A stretch of DNA of 64,000 nucleotides from Bacillota bacterium (GTDB lineage Bacteria; Bacillota; Clostridia; Acetivibrionales; DSM-1351), in assembly GCA_023409265.1 (NCBI GenBank), contig JAEYHZ010000031.1, forward strand, positions 124,001-188,000, given 5' to 3'. Both the position numbers and the translations under genes were made by a program. The first letter of the stretch is position 1. Every line of letters begins with the position of its first letter. This document shows positions 51,490 to 59,037 of this stretch, in pieces. Under the pieces are notes generated by a model, which had not been told where the DNA came from, did no database searches, and saw only the letters and a program-made list of their open reading frames with translations.

Positions 51490-51729
51490 ATGGATACAAA
51501 AAAAACAATTGCACCACATGAAACCTTTGAGCTTCATGAACTAATAACCTTAAAAAATATTTCTGCAACAAAATCCTTTGCTATGTCAGTGTTTGTTAAA
51601 GATCATGAATTGAAAGAAATAATGCAGCAGTATTTTAGAACATCACAGGAACAAATAAAGGAACTTTGTGATTTACTGGAACAATCAGAGTTTTCAAAAA
51701 AACCAGCAGAAGCACCAGGTATGCATTAA
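51490..51729 (+). CDS. small CotF-like spore coat protein, second
   Basis: A 79-residue protein: IAPHETFELHELITLKNISATKSF corresponds to the short protein before the dehydrogenase (FHESMEIHELLNFKTICMATS). ATG 51490 has GGAG 6 nt upstream and is preferred to the ATG at 51478. Confidence 0.75.
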   Translation: MDTKKTIAPHETFELHELITLKNISATKSFAMSVFVKDHELKEIMQQYFRTSQEQIKELCDLLEQSEFSKKPAEAPGMH

Positions 51730-51754
51730 TTTTAAAAAGAAAGAAGGCTGAAAA

Positions 51755-52048
51755 ATGGGAATATTGCAAAATCTAGCAGGAATGAGAGATATGTCTGAAC
51801 AGGTTATTGCAACAGATTTTTTAATATCAGCAAAGGCCGGTGTTCAGAATTATGCGGTTGCCATAACCGAAACAGTATCTCCCCATGTAAGGGAGGTTCT
51901 TCGCAGACAACTGGATACAGCAATTGGGACACATGAAAGAATTTTTCGATATATGATGAGAAATGGTTATTATAACATTAATGATCCCCGTGATCAGATA
52001 AATATTGATATGGCGGCAGCCCAAACAGTTTTAAACATTCATCAATAA
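51755..52048 (+). CDS. CotF-like spore coat protein, second
   Basis: A 97-residue protein with the same fold as the longer member of the first pair: MSEQVIATDFLISAKAGVQNYAVAITE, RRQLDTAIGTHERIFRYMMRNGYYN and a C-terminal AAAQTVLN helix. Together the four genes form two short-long couples. Confidence 0.8.
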   Translation: MGILQNLAGMRDMSEQVIATDFLISAKAGVQNYAVAITETVSPHVREVLRRQLDTAIGTHERIFRYMMRNGYYNINDPRDQINIDMAAAQTVLNIHQ

Positions 52049-52150
52049 AAATATGCAATCATGTAATTATCTTTCAGGGTATTATTTTTGAAAACGCATA
52101 TACTATTTTTGTCCGCAAGGATAAATATATTTCAGAGGGAGCGATGCTTT

Positions 52151-52354
52151 ATGGCAGATAACAATAATAACAGAACATTGGTACCTGAAGCAGCAAGCAA
52201 GCTTGATAAACTGAAATATGAAACTGCTGCCGAACAGGGTGTTAATCTTAAGGAAGGTTACAATGGTGACATTACTGCAAGAGAAGCCGGAAAAATCGGT
52301 GGTAACATGGTTAAGAAGATGATTGAATACGCAGAAAAGAATATGAAAAAGTAA
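52151..52354 (+). CDS. alpha/beta-type small acid-soluble spore protein
   Basis: A 67-residue SASP: KLKYETAAEQGV (the protease GPR site, cleaved between E and G-type residues after ETAAEQ) and YNGDITAREAGKIGGNMVKKMIEYAE. It coats and protects spore DNA and is degraded during germination. ATG 52151 follows GAGGGAG; an in-frame TTG at 52088 precedes it without conserved sequence. Strong terminator downstream. Confidence 0.95.
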   Translation: MADNNNNRTLVPEAASKLDKLKYETAAEQGVNLKEGYNGDITAREAGKIGGNMVKKMIEYAEKNMKK

Positions 52355-52380
52355 AAAAGGCCCGCAAGGGCCTTTTTTAT
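52353..52380 (+). terminator. terminator after the SASP gene
   Basis: AAAAAAGGCCC pairs with GGGCCTTTTTT around GCAA. Confidence 0.95.
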
Positions 52381-52656
52381 ATTGATTAAGGCAGCAGCAG
52401 GACAAACTCAAGAATTAATAGAACTATGAGATATATTGTCAAACTGCTCCAGAACCGGTGGTAAATGGGAAGATATAGGAGAGGAGTTTAGTTTGATTTT
52501 GCCTGACATACATACCCAAGCAAAAAGGACGCATCAAGTTAAAAGTATGCCAATTAAATAATAAGTTAAATATTTATGTTTCAAATGCAGTATACACATT
52601 TTGAAAATGCAGATAATAAATTTTGATTATAATTTAAGGGAATGTGTGGATTGTAA
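52381..52656. other. region upstream of the germinant-receptor permease gene
   Basis: AT-rich, no gene. The last 100 bp presumably contain a forespore (sigma-G) promoter, but I cannot select one reliably. Confidence 0.4.
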
Positions 52657-53790
52657 ATGGAAAAAATAAGTAAGCACCAACTGTTTTGTCTTGTGATGAT
52701 GGGTCAGATAGGAAGTACCAATCTATGGGCATTGGGTATAGAGGCGAAACAGGATGCATGGATTGTTATTCTTATTTCCTTGCTTATAGGTTTGGGGCTA
52801 GTTTGGTTATTCACACGGCTTCAGAGTAAATTACCTGCAGAGAATATTGCAGAAATAACCCAAACTGTTATAGGTAAAGTACTGGGGTGGCCTTTAGGAT
52901 TTCTTTATTTTTTAATGTTTACATTTAATTGTACCCGTAATACCAGCGAATTTGCAGACTTAATAAATATGACATTTTTACAGGAAACACCCAGAACTAT
53001 TATTATGATTATATTTATGGCTGCAATGACATATGTCTTATTCCTGGGAATTGAAACTTTCGCCCGTGTAACTGAAATCATACTGCCTTTGATGATTATA
53101 TTAATTATATCAATTTATTTAATGGTTTTGGTATCAGGGAGAATGGATTTTAAAGAACTAACCCCTGTTCTGGGAAATGGAATCAAACCAGTATTAGCTG
53201 CAGTTTATCCTGTCGGAATAAATTTTCCATTTGGACTGGCATTTTTATTTTTTCAATTATGGCCTTATTGCTTGGGTTTACCAGGTAAGGAAATAAGGAG
53301 AACAACCTTATTAGCTGTATTCTTGTCTGGTCTGATATTGACAATTACATTAATTATTATTATAACTACCCTGGGAACAAACATTGCGGCCAATGCTACA
53401 ATTCCATTGCTTGAAGTCATTAAACTTATTAATATCGGAGAATTCATTACAAATATCGATGCAGTAGGCGTACTCATGATATTTATTGGTGGTTTTTATC
53501 TGGGTATTCTCAATTTTTTTTCTGCTGTGCTGGTATTTGCCAAATTGTTTAAAATTAAAAACTATAAATGGGTACTAATTCCTTTAGCAATATTTATATT
53601 ATGGTATGCGGGAGTTTATGAACCCAATTACCCATTTCATGTTAAATTTCTTATTCCGCAATACTGGCAGCAGTTTGTTCCTCTTTTTAATATAGTTATT
53701 ATTTTACTCTTTGTTACCCTTTTATTAAAACAGTACTGCGGGGCATCCACGAAAGTTAAAAAGGGCAGTCATTATAAAGGGGGAAAATAA
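52657..53790 (+). CDS. germinant receptor B subunit (GerAB family permease)
   Basis: A 377-residue integral membrane protein of the endospore germination permease family (APC fold, about ten helices): starts EKISKHQLFCLVMMGQIGSTNLW, contains the inner-membrane segments around PARVTEIILPLMIILII-type sequence and ends with a basic tail. It probably binds the germinant. The matching A and C genes are on the opposite strand downstream, facing this gene. Confidence 0.9.
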   Translation: MEKISKHQLFCLVMMGQIGSTNLWALGIEAKQDAWIVILISLLIGLGLVWLFTRLQSKLPAENIAEITQTVIGKVLGWPLGFLYFLMFTFNCTRNTSEFADLINMTFLQETPRTIIMIIFMAAMTYVLFLGIETFARVTEIILPLMIILIISIYLMVLVSGRMDFKELTPVLGNGIKPVLAAVYPVGINFPFGLAFLFFQLWPYCLGLPGKEIRRTTLLAVFLSGLILTITLIIIITTLGTNIAANATIPLLEVIKLINIGEFITNIDAVGVLMIFIGGFYLGILNFFSAVLVFAKLFKIKNYKWVLIPLAIFILWYAGVYEPNYPFHVKFLIPQYWQQFVPLFNIVIILLFVTLLLKQYCGASTKVKKGSHYKGGK

Positions 53791-53793
53791 ATA

Positions 53794-53946
53794 ATGGATA
53801 TAATTACGAAATTAATAAAGGATACAATAAAAACCGGTATAGGACAAAGCATTATTGCTTTTGGGGCCTGGTTTTATGTTCTTGTAATGCTGCTTGTTGT
53901 TATATATTATACAATTCGGTGCTTGATTAAGCTGCTATCCAAATGA
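53794..53946 (+). CDS. 50-residue membrane protein, possible germinant receptor D-type subunit
   Basis: A small gene with one hydrophobic helix (FGAWFYVLVMLLVVIYYTI), amphipathic N-terminus (DIITKLIKDTIKTGIGQ) and basic C-terminus. It starts 3 bp after the permease stop with a GGGGGAAAATAAATA ribosome binding site. Many germinant receptor operons contain a short membrane D subunit, usually with two helices; this has one, so the assignment is tentative. It ends 10 bp before the convergent C gene. Confidence 0.55.
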   Translation: MDIITKLIKDTIKTGIGQSIIAFGAWFYVLVMLLVVIYYTIRCLIKLLSK

Positions 53947-53956
53947 AATAATATAT

Positions 53957-55156
53957 CTATTCTTTCTTCTTAACTACATCAATAGATTTAATCAGCAGAC
54001 CCGTCCCTTTCAAAGAGCTTTTTACATGTATTGAATAGCTGACATCGGGAAAGACGGTATCCCATTTATCCTTTATTTTCTTCCAATCTTTAGGATGTTT
54101 CCTTTGTATTGCGCTTCCGAAGCCTATTACGTCTGTACGGAAATCTCCCTGAATTTTCTTTATCGAACTGTTTATTTTTGTAAGAAGTAATTGACTAAGC
54201 TTCTCATTAAGTTTTTCGAATTCGTCGGGATTTGAAACATCAATACCATCTTTAATCTCAGTAAGATTTCCCTCAACCTCAACATCTATTTTAAAACTGT
54301 ATCTGTTATTTTTCACCGATGGAGAAAATTTACTTTTTATTTTTGTAATTTCTATAGATAACACTTCCTGTTTGTCTTTCTGAGTTGGAAGGTTAATAAG
54401 AGCTCTTTTTTTATTACCGGTTATCATGTTTAATCCAAATGTTTCATCTTCATCTAGAAACCCAACAAGTTTACTTTTATTAAATACAGCTGTTCCGGAA
54501 AGCATTAGTCCCTCGCTTGATTCTAAATTTTTTTCTGGAGTAATTTTATCAGTTTTAATTGTTTTGAATACACCGGCTACGGGATGAATGCCTTCTCCAG
54601 GCATTTTTTTAATAAAATCAATAACCGTTGTTGTGGTTGCATAGGAGTTAATTTTTTGTTTTTTAATAATTCCTTCCATATAGCCTGCCTGAACTTTTGC
54701 AAGCCCATGCTCTATATTGATAACCTCATAGGCTTTAGCACCACTTGTTATCATTAACCATGTAGATTTTCTGAGTTCCTGGCTTCTTGATATAAAGTCG
54801 GTAATATCATCCAGACCTTGGCGGGCCAATTCCTCACTCACTAATATAACTGTAACGTGAGAAAATATGCTTCGTCTATCAAATTCCTTAACGGTATTTC
54901 TAATTGCTTGAAACAGAGTTTCTCCGGAAGTAATCACGGTCTCAAAGGGTGCTTCCCGCCCGCTGCTATTTTTTGAGAGTGCTTCGGGTCGTATAATTTG
55001 ACTGGACAAAAGATAACCACCGGATTTCTCATCCTTATCAATTCCAATTGCTAAAACTATACCAACTTCATTTAGTTCCTTACGGTCCCAACATCCTGTA
55101 AATGTGATAGCAGTTAATGAAGCGATCAGAATAGTTATTAGAATTTTTTTAAGCAT
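53957..55156 (-). CDS. germinant receptor C subunit (Ger(x)C lipoprotein)
   Basis: A 399-residue lipoprotein: signal peptide with lipobox TGCWDRKELNEVG (Cys about residue 22), then GIDKDEKSGGYLLSSQIIRP and FSHVTVILVSEELARQGL typical of GerAC. It is attached to the inner spore membrane. Overlaps the end of the A-subunit gene by 8 bp, so it is translated with it. Confidence 0.92.
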   Translation of the reverse strand: MLKKILITILIASLTAITFTGCWDRKELNEVGIVLAIGIDKDEKSGGYLLSSQIIRPEALSKNSSGREAPFETVITSGETLFQAIRNTVKEFDRRSIFSHVTVILVSEELARQGLDDITDFISRSQELRKSTWLMITSGAKAYEVINIEHGLAKVQAGYMEGIIKKQKINSYATTTTVIDFIKKMPGEGIHPVAGVFKTIKTDKITPEKNLESSEGLMLSGTAVFNKSKLVGFLDEDETFGLNMITGNKKRALINLPTQKDKQEVLSIEITKIKSKFSPSVKNNRYSFKIDVEVEGNLTEIKDGIDVSNPDEFEKLNEKLSQLLLTKINSSIKKIQGDFRTDVIGFGSAIQRKHPKDWKKIKDKWDTVFPDVSYSIHVKSSLKGTGLLIKSIDVVKKKE

Positions 55157-56771
55157 TATTCTTTCCTCCTTTTCTACTTTCAGGCTTAACAGGAAGCTGA
55201 CTGTTATTCTGTCTTTTTGAATCCTTCCATGTGATTGAACGAGGTCTTTCTTTCATAAACCATGTTGGAAAACGTATGATACTATCTTTAATATCACCCC
55301 AGAAAGTAGGTGCCAAGGGGGCCAGATAAGGAACTCCAAATGATCTTATTGAGCACATGTGAGCTAATATACAAAACATTCCGACAATAACACCGAACAG
55401 TCCGAAGGCACCACTTAAAATAATTAGCAGAAATTTATATATAATTACCGAGTCGTATAAGGATGGAAGTATAAAACTTGTGATAGCTGAAAGAGCTGTT
55501 ATAATAACCATCGGAGCACCAATAATACCCGCTTCTACCGCTGCCTGTCCGATAACCAGAGTTCCGACAATGCTGACTGCCGTTCCGACAGCTCGGGGCA
55601 TCCTTATACCTGATTCTCTTAATAGCTGAAAGATTATTTCACTGATAAGGGTTTCTACCAGAACCGGAAAGGGAATACCTTCTCTGGCTGCAGCAAAGGT
55701 AACCAGAAGCACTGTTGGCACCATTTCCTGATGAAAGGTTGTAAGCGAAATATAAAGAGAGGGAAGAGTCAGGGTAATAAATAAGGCCAACAGTCTTAAT
55801 AAACGCATCAGGTTTGTTAAAAAGGGCCTTGAATAGTAATCCTCAGGAACCTGCAAAGCTTCTACGAAAGTGCAGGGAACTGTCAGGACAGTGGGGGTTC
55901 CACTGCATAAAATAGCGACACGGCCTTCCAAAAGTTTTGCTGAAACTTTGTCTGGCCGTTCACTGTTGCCGACTGTTGAAAAAAGAGAAAAAGGGTTATC
56001 ATCTATTAGCTGTTCAATATAGCCCGATTCCAATACGGCATCATTATCAATCTGATTTATACGTTTGCGGACTTCTTCTACAATTCCCATATTTGCTATT
56101 CCATCGATATATGCAATTGAGATATCGGTGCGTGTCTGCTTTCCTACCACCAAAGATTCAAAAACCAGATTTGGGTTTTTAATAATTCTACGAATCATAG
56201 AGGTATTAATTCTGATGGTTTCAACAAAAGCTTCTTTTGATCCGCGTATAACTACCTCTGTATCAGAAGCTTGAATACTTCTGCGTTCGCCTCCTTTGGC
56301 ACTGATATTGAAACCATAATCACTTCCGTCAAAGAGAAGAAGAGTGTCGCCCGAAAGGACTGCATCGATTGCTTCATCATAGGTGTGGATCTCTTTAGCC
56401 TCAACAATATTAAGAATATGATTTTTCAAGTCTTCAAAAAGATTTTCCTTCTCAACAATTCTACCTTTAGGATCAGTAATATGCATATTGACCATCAAAG
56501 ATTTGACTACATATTCGATGATAAGATTTTTATCTCCCAAACCGTCAACAAAACTAACCAATGCCTTTGTCTGATATTTGACCCCAAAGTAGAATTCTCT
56601 GAAAATAATGTCATCGCTTTTTCCTAATATATTTTTAAGTTGTTGAGTATTTTTATCGAGGGATTTCTCCAGGGTTAATTGCGTATTAACATAGGAATAC
56701 TTAACATCCGGAGTTTTTGATTTCGAAATTTCTTTTTTAAAATTAAGGTATTTTAATATTTTTTCTATCAT
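55149..56771 (-). CDS. germinant receptor A subunit (GerAA family)
   Basis: A 540-residue protein: N-terminal soluble domain (about 1-310; DIIFREFYFGVKYQTKALVSFVDGL, LLFDGSDYGFNISAKG), then about five membrane helices (about 320-500; RLLALFITLTLPSLYISLTTFHQEMVPT, PRAVGTAVSIVGTLVIGQAAVEAGI) and a basic tail. These are standard GerAA features. The start ATG at 56771 lies after a weak site. It heads the minus-strand A-C unit. Confidence 0.93.
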   Translation of the reverse strand: MIEKILKYLNFKKEISKSKTPDVKYSYVNTQLTLEKSLDKNTQQLKNILGKSDDIIFREFYFGVKYQTKALVSFVDGLGDKNLIIEYVVKSLMVNMHITDPKGRIVEKENLFEDLKNHILNIVEAKEIHTYDEAIDAVLSGDTLLLFDGSDYGFNISAKGGERRSIQASDTEVVIRGSKEAFVETIRINTSMIRRIIKNPNLVFESLVVGKQTRTDISIAYIDGIANMGIVEEVRKRINQIDNDAVLESGYIEQLIDDNPFSLFSTVGNSERPDKVSAKLLEGRVAILCSGTPTVLTVPCTFVEALQVPEDYYSRPFLTNLMRLLRLLALFITLTLPSLYISLTTFHQEMVPTVLLVTFAAAREGIPFPVLVETLISEIIFQLLRESGIRMPRAVGTAVSIVGTLVIGQAAVEAGIIGAPMVIITALSAITSFILPSLYDSVIIYKFLLIILSGAFGLFGVIVGMFCILAHMCSIRSFGVPYLAPLAPTFWGDIKDSIIRFPTWFMKERPRSITWKDSKRQNNSQLPVKPESRKGGKNNA

Positions 56772-56950
56772 TTGTATACACCCGATAAGTCAATTAATGT
56801 TAAAGTATATAATTAAAACATATCTATCATAAAAACTATTAAAAATACAAATTTGTTTATAAAAATAACATACTGATTTTATATTAAGAACCTATTACTA
56901 GGTTAATGCATTTTACTTAGTATTAGTAGTTTGAATAATTATATTACAGA

Positions 56951-57601
56951 TTATCCTTGATAGGGATCGGGATCAAATTTTAGCAAAACCAGTGTAAGTT
57001 GCTCAGAATGTTCCTTTTCATCATTAATTATTTTTTGCAGAGCAGTGCGAACATCTCTTTGCTGAATCTGGGCCAGTTCATCTTCATAAAGTATTACAGC
57101 CTCAAGTTCGCCTTTAATATCTTCACGAATATAATTCAATATTTTAGACTTATCATATACAGGTTTACTGGGTTGAAGAACTGGTTGCGATTGCGGTTGT
57201 GGTCTTGAGCCCGAGCCCGAGCCTTTACGAGAACGTGAACCCGAATTGGCTGTGTTGGCGGAGTTGGCATTGGGACCTGCTCCAGAATTTGAAACCGGCT
57301 CTATTCCTGAATATTCAATTGTGGGAACTGCAGAACCCAACATATCTTCAGGAGGGTTGTTAAAATAGTTGTACTGAACCGGATCGTACTTCCTTAGCAG
57401 ATTTAAAGCTATTATGTAGTGGCTTTTTTCTTCAAGCATTATATGATGCCAGACTTCGTTTATTTCTGCAATATCCGAGTTTGAAATGTGATACTGGTAA
57501 CCGTTTATTGCTACCACTTCAGCTATAATTATCTGACGTAACAGGTTTGTGACTCTGCTGGCTGTACCTTGCGGTTGGCCATGAGGATTTGTATAACTCA
57601 T
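56951..57601 (-). CDS. double ferritin-like-domain protein, Ser/Asn/Gly-rich linker
   Basis: A 216-residue protein: two four-helix half domains of ferritin type (about 10-70: LRQIIIAEVVAINGYQYHI...WHHIMLEEKSHY; and about 150-216: REDIKGELEAVILYEDELAQI...INDEKEHSEQL), each with ExxH-type metal ligands, separated by a linker rich in Ser, Asn, Gly and Pro/Gln repeats. It is probably a small di-metal or spore-associated rubrerythrin-like protein. ATG 57601 has GAGG 5 nt upstream; an ATG 21 bp earlier lies before that site. Confidence 0.7.
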   Translation of the reverse strand: MSYTNPHGQPQGTASRVTNLLRQIIIAEVVAINGYQYHISNSDIAEINEVWHHIMLEEKSHYIIALNLLRKYDPVQYNYFNNPPEDMLGSAVPTIEYSGIEPVSNSGAGPNANSANTANSGSRSRKGSGSGSRPQPQSQPVLQPSKPVYDKSKILNYIREDIKGELEAVILYEDELAQIQQRDVRTALQKIINDEKEHSEQLTLVLLKFDPDPYQG

Positions 57602-57824
57602 ATTAACCTCACAATACTCCATAATATTTTTTAGAAACTATTACATACTATGAGTTTATTGTTCATAACGTGAAGCAATAAAAGGCAATTAGAGGCAATG
57701 AGGACAGTATGGGGAAATAAAAGTGATAAAGAAATGAAAAGGACAAAAAGAAAATAAAAGCAGGTTAAAAATAAAAGGAAGTTGTAAAGGAAATAAGAGG
57801 AAATAAATGTAAATAAAAAATATA
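57602..57824. other. purine-rich intergenic tract
   Basis: From about 57680 to 57820 the + strand is almost only A and G with few pyrimidines. No gene or hairpin seen. It lies between two divergent genes. Confidence 0.5.
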
Positions 57825-57855
57825 TTGACATTCACGCAACGTAAAGGTGTATATT
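57825..57855 (+). promoter_or_regulatory. MerR-type promoter with 19-bp spacer
   Basis: TTGACA (57825-57830) and TATATT (57850-57855) are exactly 19 bp apart, the over-long spacing of MerR-activated promoters. The spacer contains CGCAACGTAAAGG centred on ACGT, similar to TipA/Mta-class operators. Probably bound by the regulator encoded downstream. Confidence 0.8.
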
Positions 57856-57932
57856 TTGATTAAGCAATTAATACAGCACGATTTAATAATGGCCATAAAA
57901 AGTGCTAATTGTTATTTGCAATCCAAATTGTC

Positions 57933-57994
57933 AGGAGGTGAAAAGGCTTATTCAGGACCCGTACATGTAGGGTTATCCTGACAAAAGCCTTCGG
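57933..57994 (+). promoter_or_regulatory. ribosome binding site separated from its start by a hairpin
   Basis: AGGAGGTG (57933-57940) is 54 nt before the only usable ATG (57995). Between them a hairpin forms: AAGGCTT (57943-57949) with AAGCCTT (57985-57991), TCAGGA (57952-57957) with TCCTGA (57976-57981), and CCC with GGG. Folded, it leaves seven unpaired nt between AGGAGG and ATG, ideal spacing. Confidence 0.6.
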
Positions 57995-58759
57995 ATGGAA
58001 TATACGGTTCAGAAACTGGCAGCTATAGCAGGTATAAGCACCAGAACACTCAGGTACTATGATGAAATAGGTATTCTTAAGCCGGCAAGAATTAATTCAT
58101 CAGGTTATAGGATTTACAGCCAGGCAGAAGTAGATAAGCTTCAACAGATTCTCTTTTATCGGGAACTGGAAGTAAGCCTTGAAGATATCAGGGAAATAAT
58201 AACTTCTCCAAACTATAACAGCTCTGATGCCTTAAGAAACCATCGCAGCAAGCTTCTGGCAAAACGGAAACAAATAGATGCGTTGCTTGTCAATATTGAT
58301 AAAACTTTAGAGGCAGCGGAAGGGAGAATAAATATGACTGACAAAGAAAAGTTTGAGGGTTTCAAACAAAAACTTATTGAAGATAACGAGAAAAAGTATG
58401 GCAGGGAAATAAGAGAAAAATATGGGGAAAAAGCGGTGGATGAATCCAACAGCAAGATGATGAATCTGACAGAAGAACAATATGCAGAATTTGAAAAGCT
58501 TAGCAATAAGGTAAATGATACCTTAAAAGAGGCTATGGATACAAATGATCCTGCAGGTGAAATGGGACAAAAGGCTGCAGACCTTCACCGCCAATGGCTG
58601 TCTTATACCTGGGGCAGCTACAGTAAAGAAGCGCATGCAGGTCTTGCTCAAATGTATGTTGACGATGAGCGCTTCAAAGCATACTATGATAAGCTTCAGC
58701 CCGGTGCTGCAGAATTCTTGAGAGATGCAATACTGATATACACCGGAATGAATAAATAA
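57995..58759 (+). CDS. MerR-family regulator with TipAS domain
   Basis: A 254-residue regulator: winged helix (MEYTVQKLAAIAGISTRTLRYYDEIGILKPARINSSGYRIYS, residues 1-41), coiled coil (about 75-110) and a TipAS antibiotic-binding domain (about 115-254; MTDKEKFEGFKQKLIEDNEKKYG, the HRQWLSYTWG segment). Such proteins bind drugs, usually thiopeptides or other amphipathic ligands, and activate their own gene. No in-frame start exists upstream: a TAG stop precedes by about 27 bp. No transporter gene is adjacent. Confidence 0.92.
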   Translation: MEYTVQKLAAIAGISTRTLRYYDEIGILKPARINSSGYRIYSQAEVDKLQQILFYRELEVSLEDIREIITSPNYNSSDALRNHRSKLLAKRKQIDALLVNIDKTLEAAEGRINMTDKEKFEGFKQKLIEDNEKKYGREIREKYGEKAVDESNSKMMNLTEEQYAEFEKLSNKVNDTLKEAMDTNDPAGEMGQKAADLHRQWLSYTWGSYSKEAHAGLAQMYVDDERFKAYYDKLQPGAAEFLRDAILIYTGMNK

Positions 58760-58820
58760 TTCGGCATTATAACTCACTGCAGCTAATTGAAGAGTAGTAA
58801 AAAAAATTGAATTTTTTATA

Positions 58821-58866
58821 AACGTTAAACAACCTCTCGTGCATGCTCGAAGGTTGTTTTAACGTT
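58821..58866 (+). terminator. terminator-like inverted repeat after the MerR gene
   Basis: AACGTTAAACAACCT pairs with AGGTTGTTTTAACGTT with one bulge; TTTT lies within the second arm and AAAAAAG follows. Confidence 0.6.
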
Positions 58867-59037
58867 AAAAAAGTTTCGATAAATCAGCTTCAATATTTGT
58901 CCGGTACAACAAAAAACTTCAACTATTCCAGCATTATAGTACTTAAGAATGGTAACAATTTCAGCTGGTTCAGTTTACATAAACTTGATACTATAATAGA
59001 GGATTTAAGATCCAAATATTTTGTTGAGGTGACATAA
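58843..59037 (+). CDS. small open frame before the SLH protein gene
   Basis: A 64-codon frame whose only ATG lies inside the loop of the preceding terminator hairpin, so the true start may be a TTG further in. The C-terminal part (SSIIVLKNGNNFSWFSLHKLDTIIEDLRSKYF) looks protein-like. Its stop codon overlaps the next gene (TAATG), which would couple translation. No family recognised; could also be a remnant. Confidence 0.35.
   Translation: MLEGCFNVKKVSINQLQYLSGTTKNFNYSSIIVLKNGNNFSWFSLHKLDTIIEDLRSKYFVEVT

Noticed and set aside
57631..57831. Minus-strand frame that would encode a very hydrophobic Phe/Leu-rich protein
   Set aside because: It only reflects the purine-rich + strand; no ribosome binding site and composition gives long hydrophobic frames automatically.
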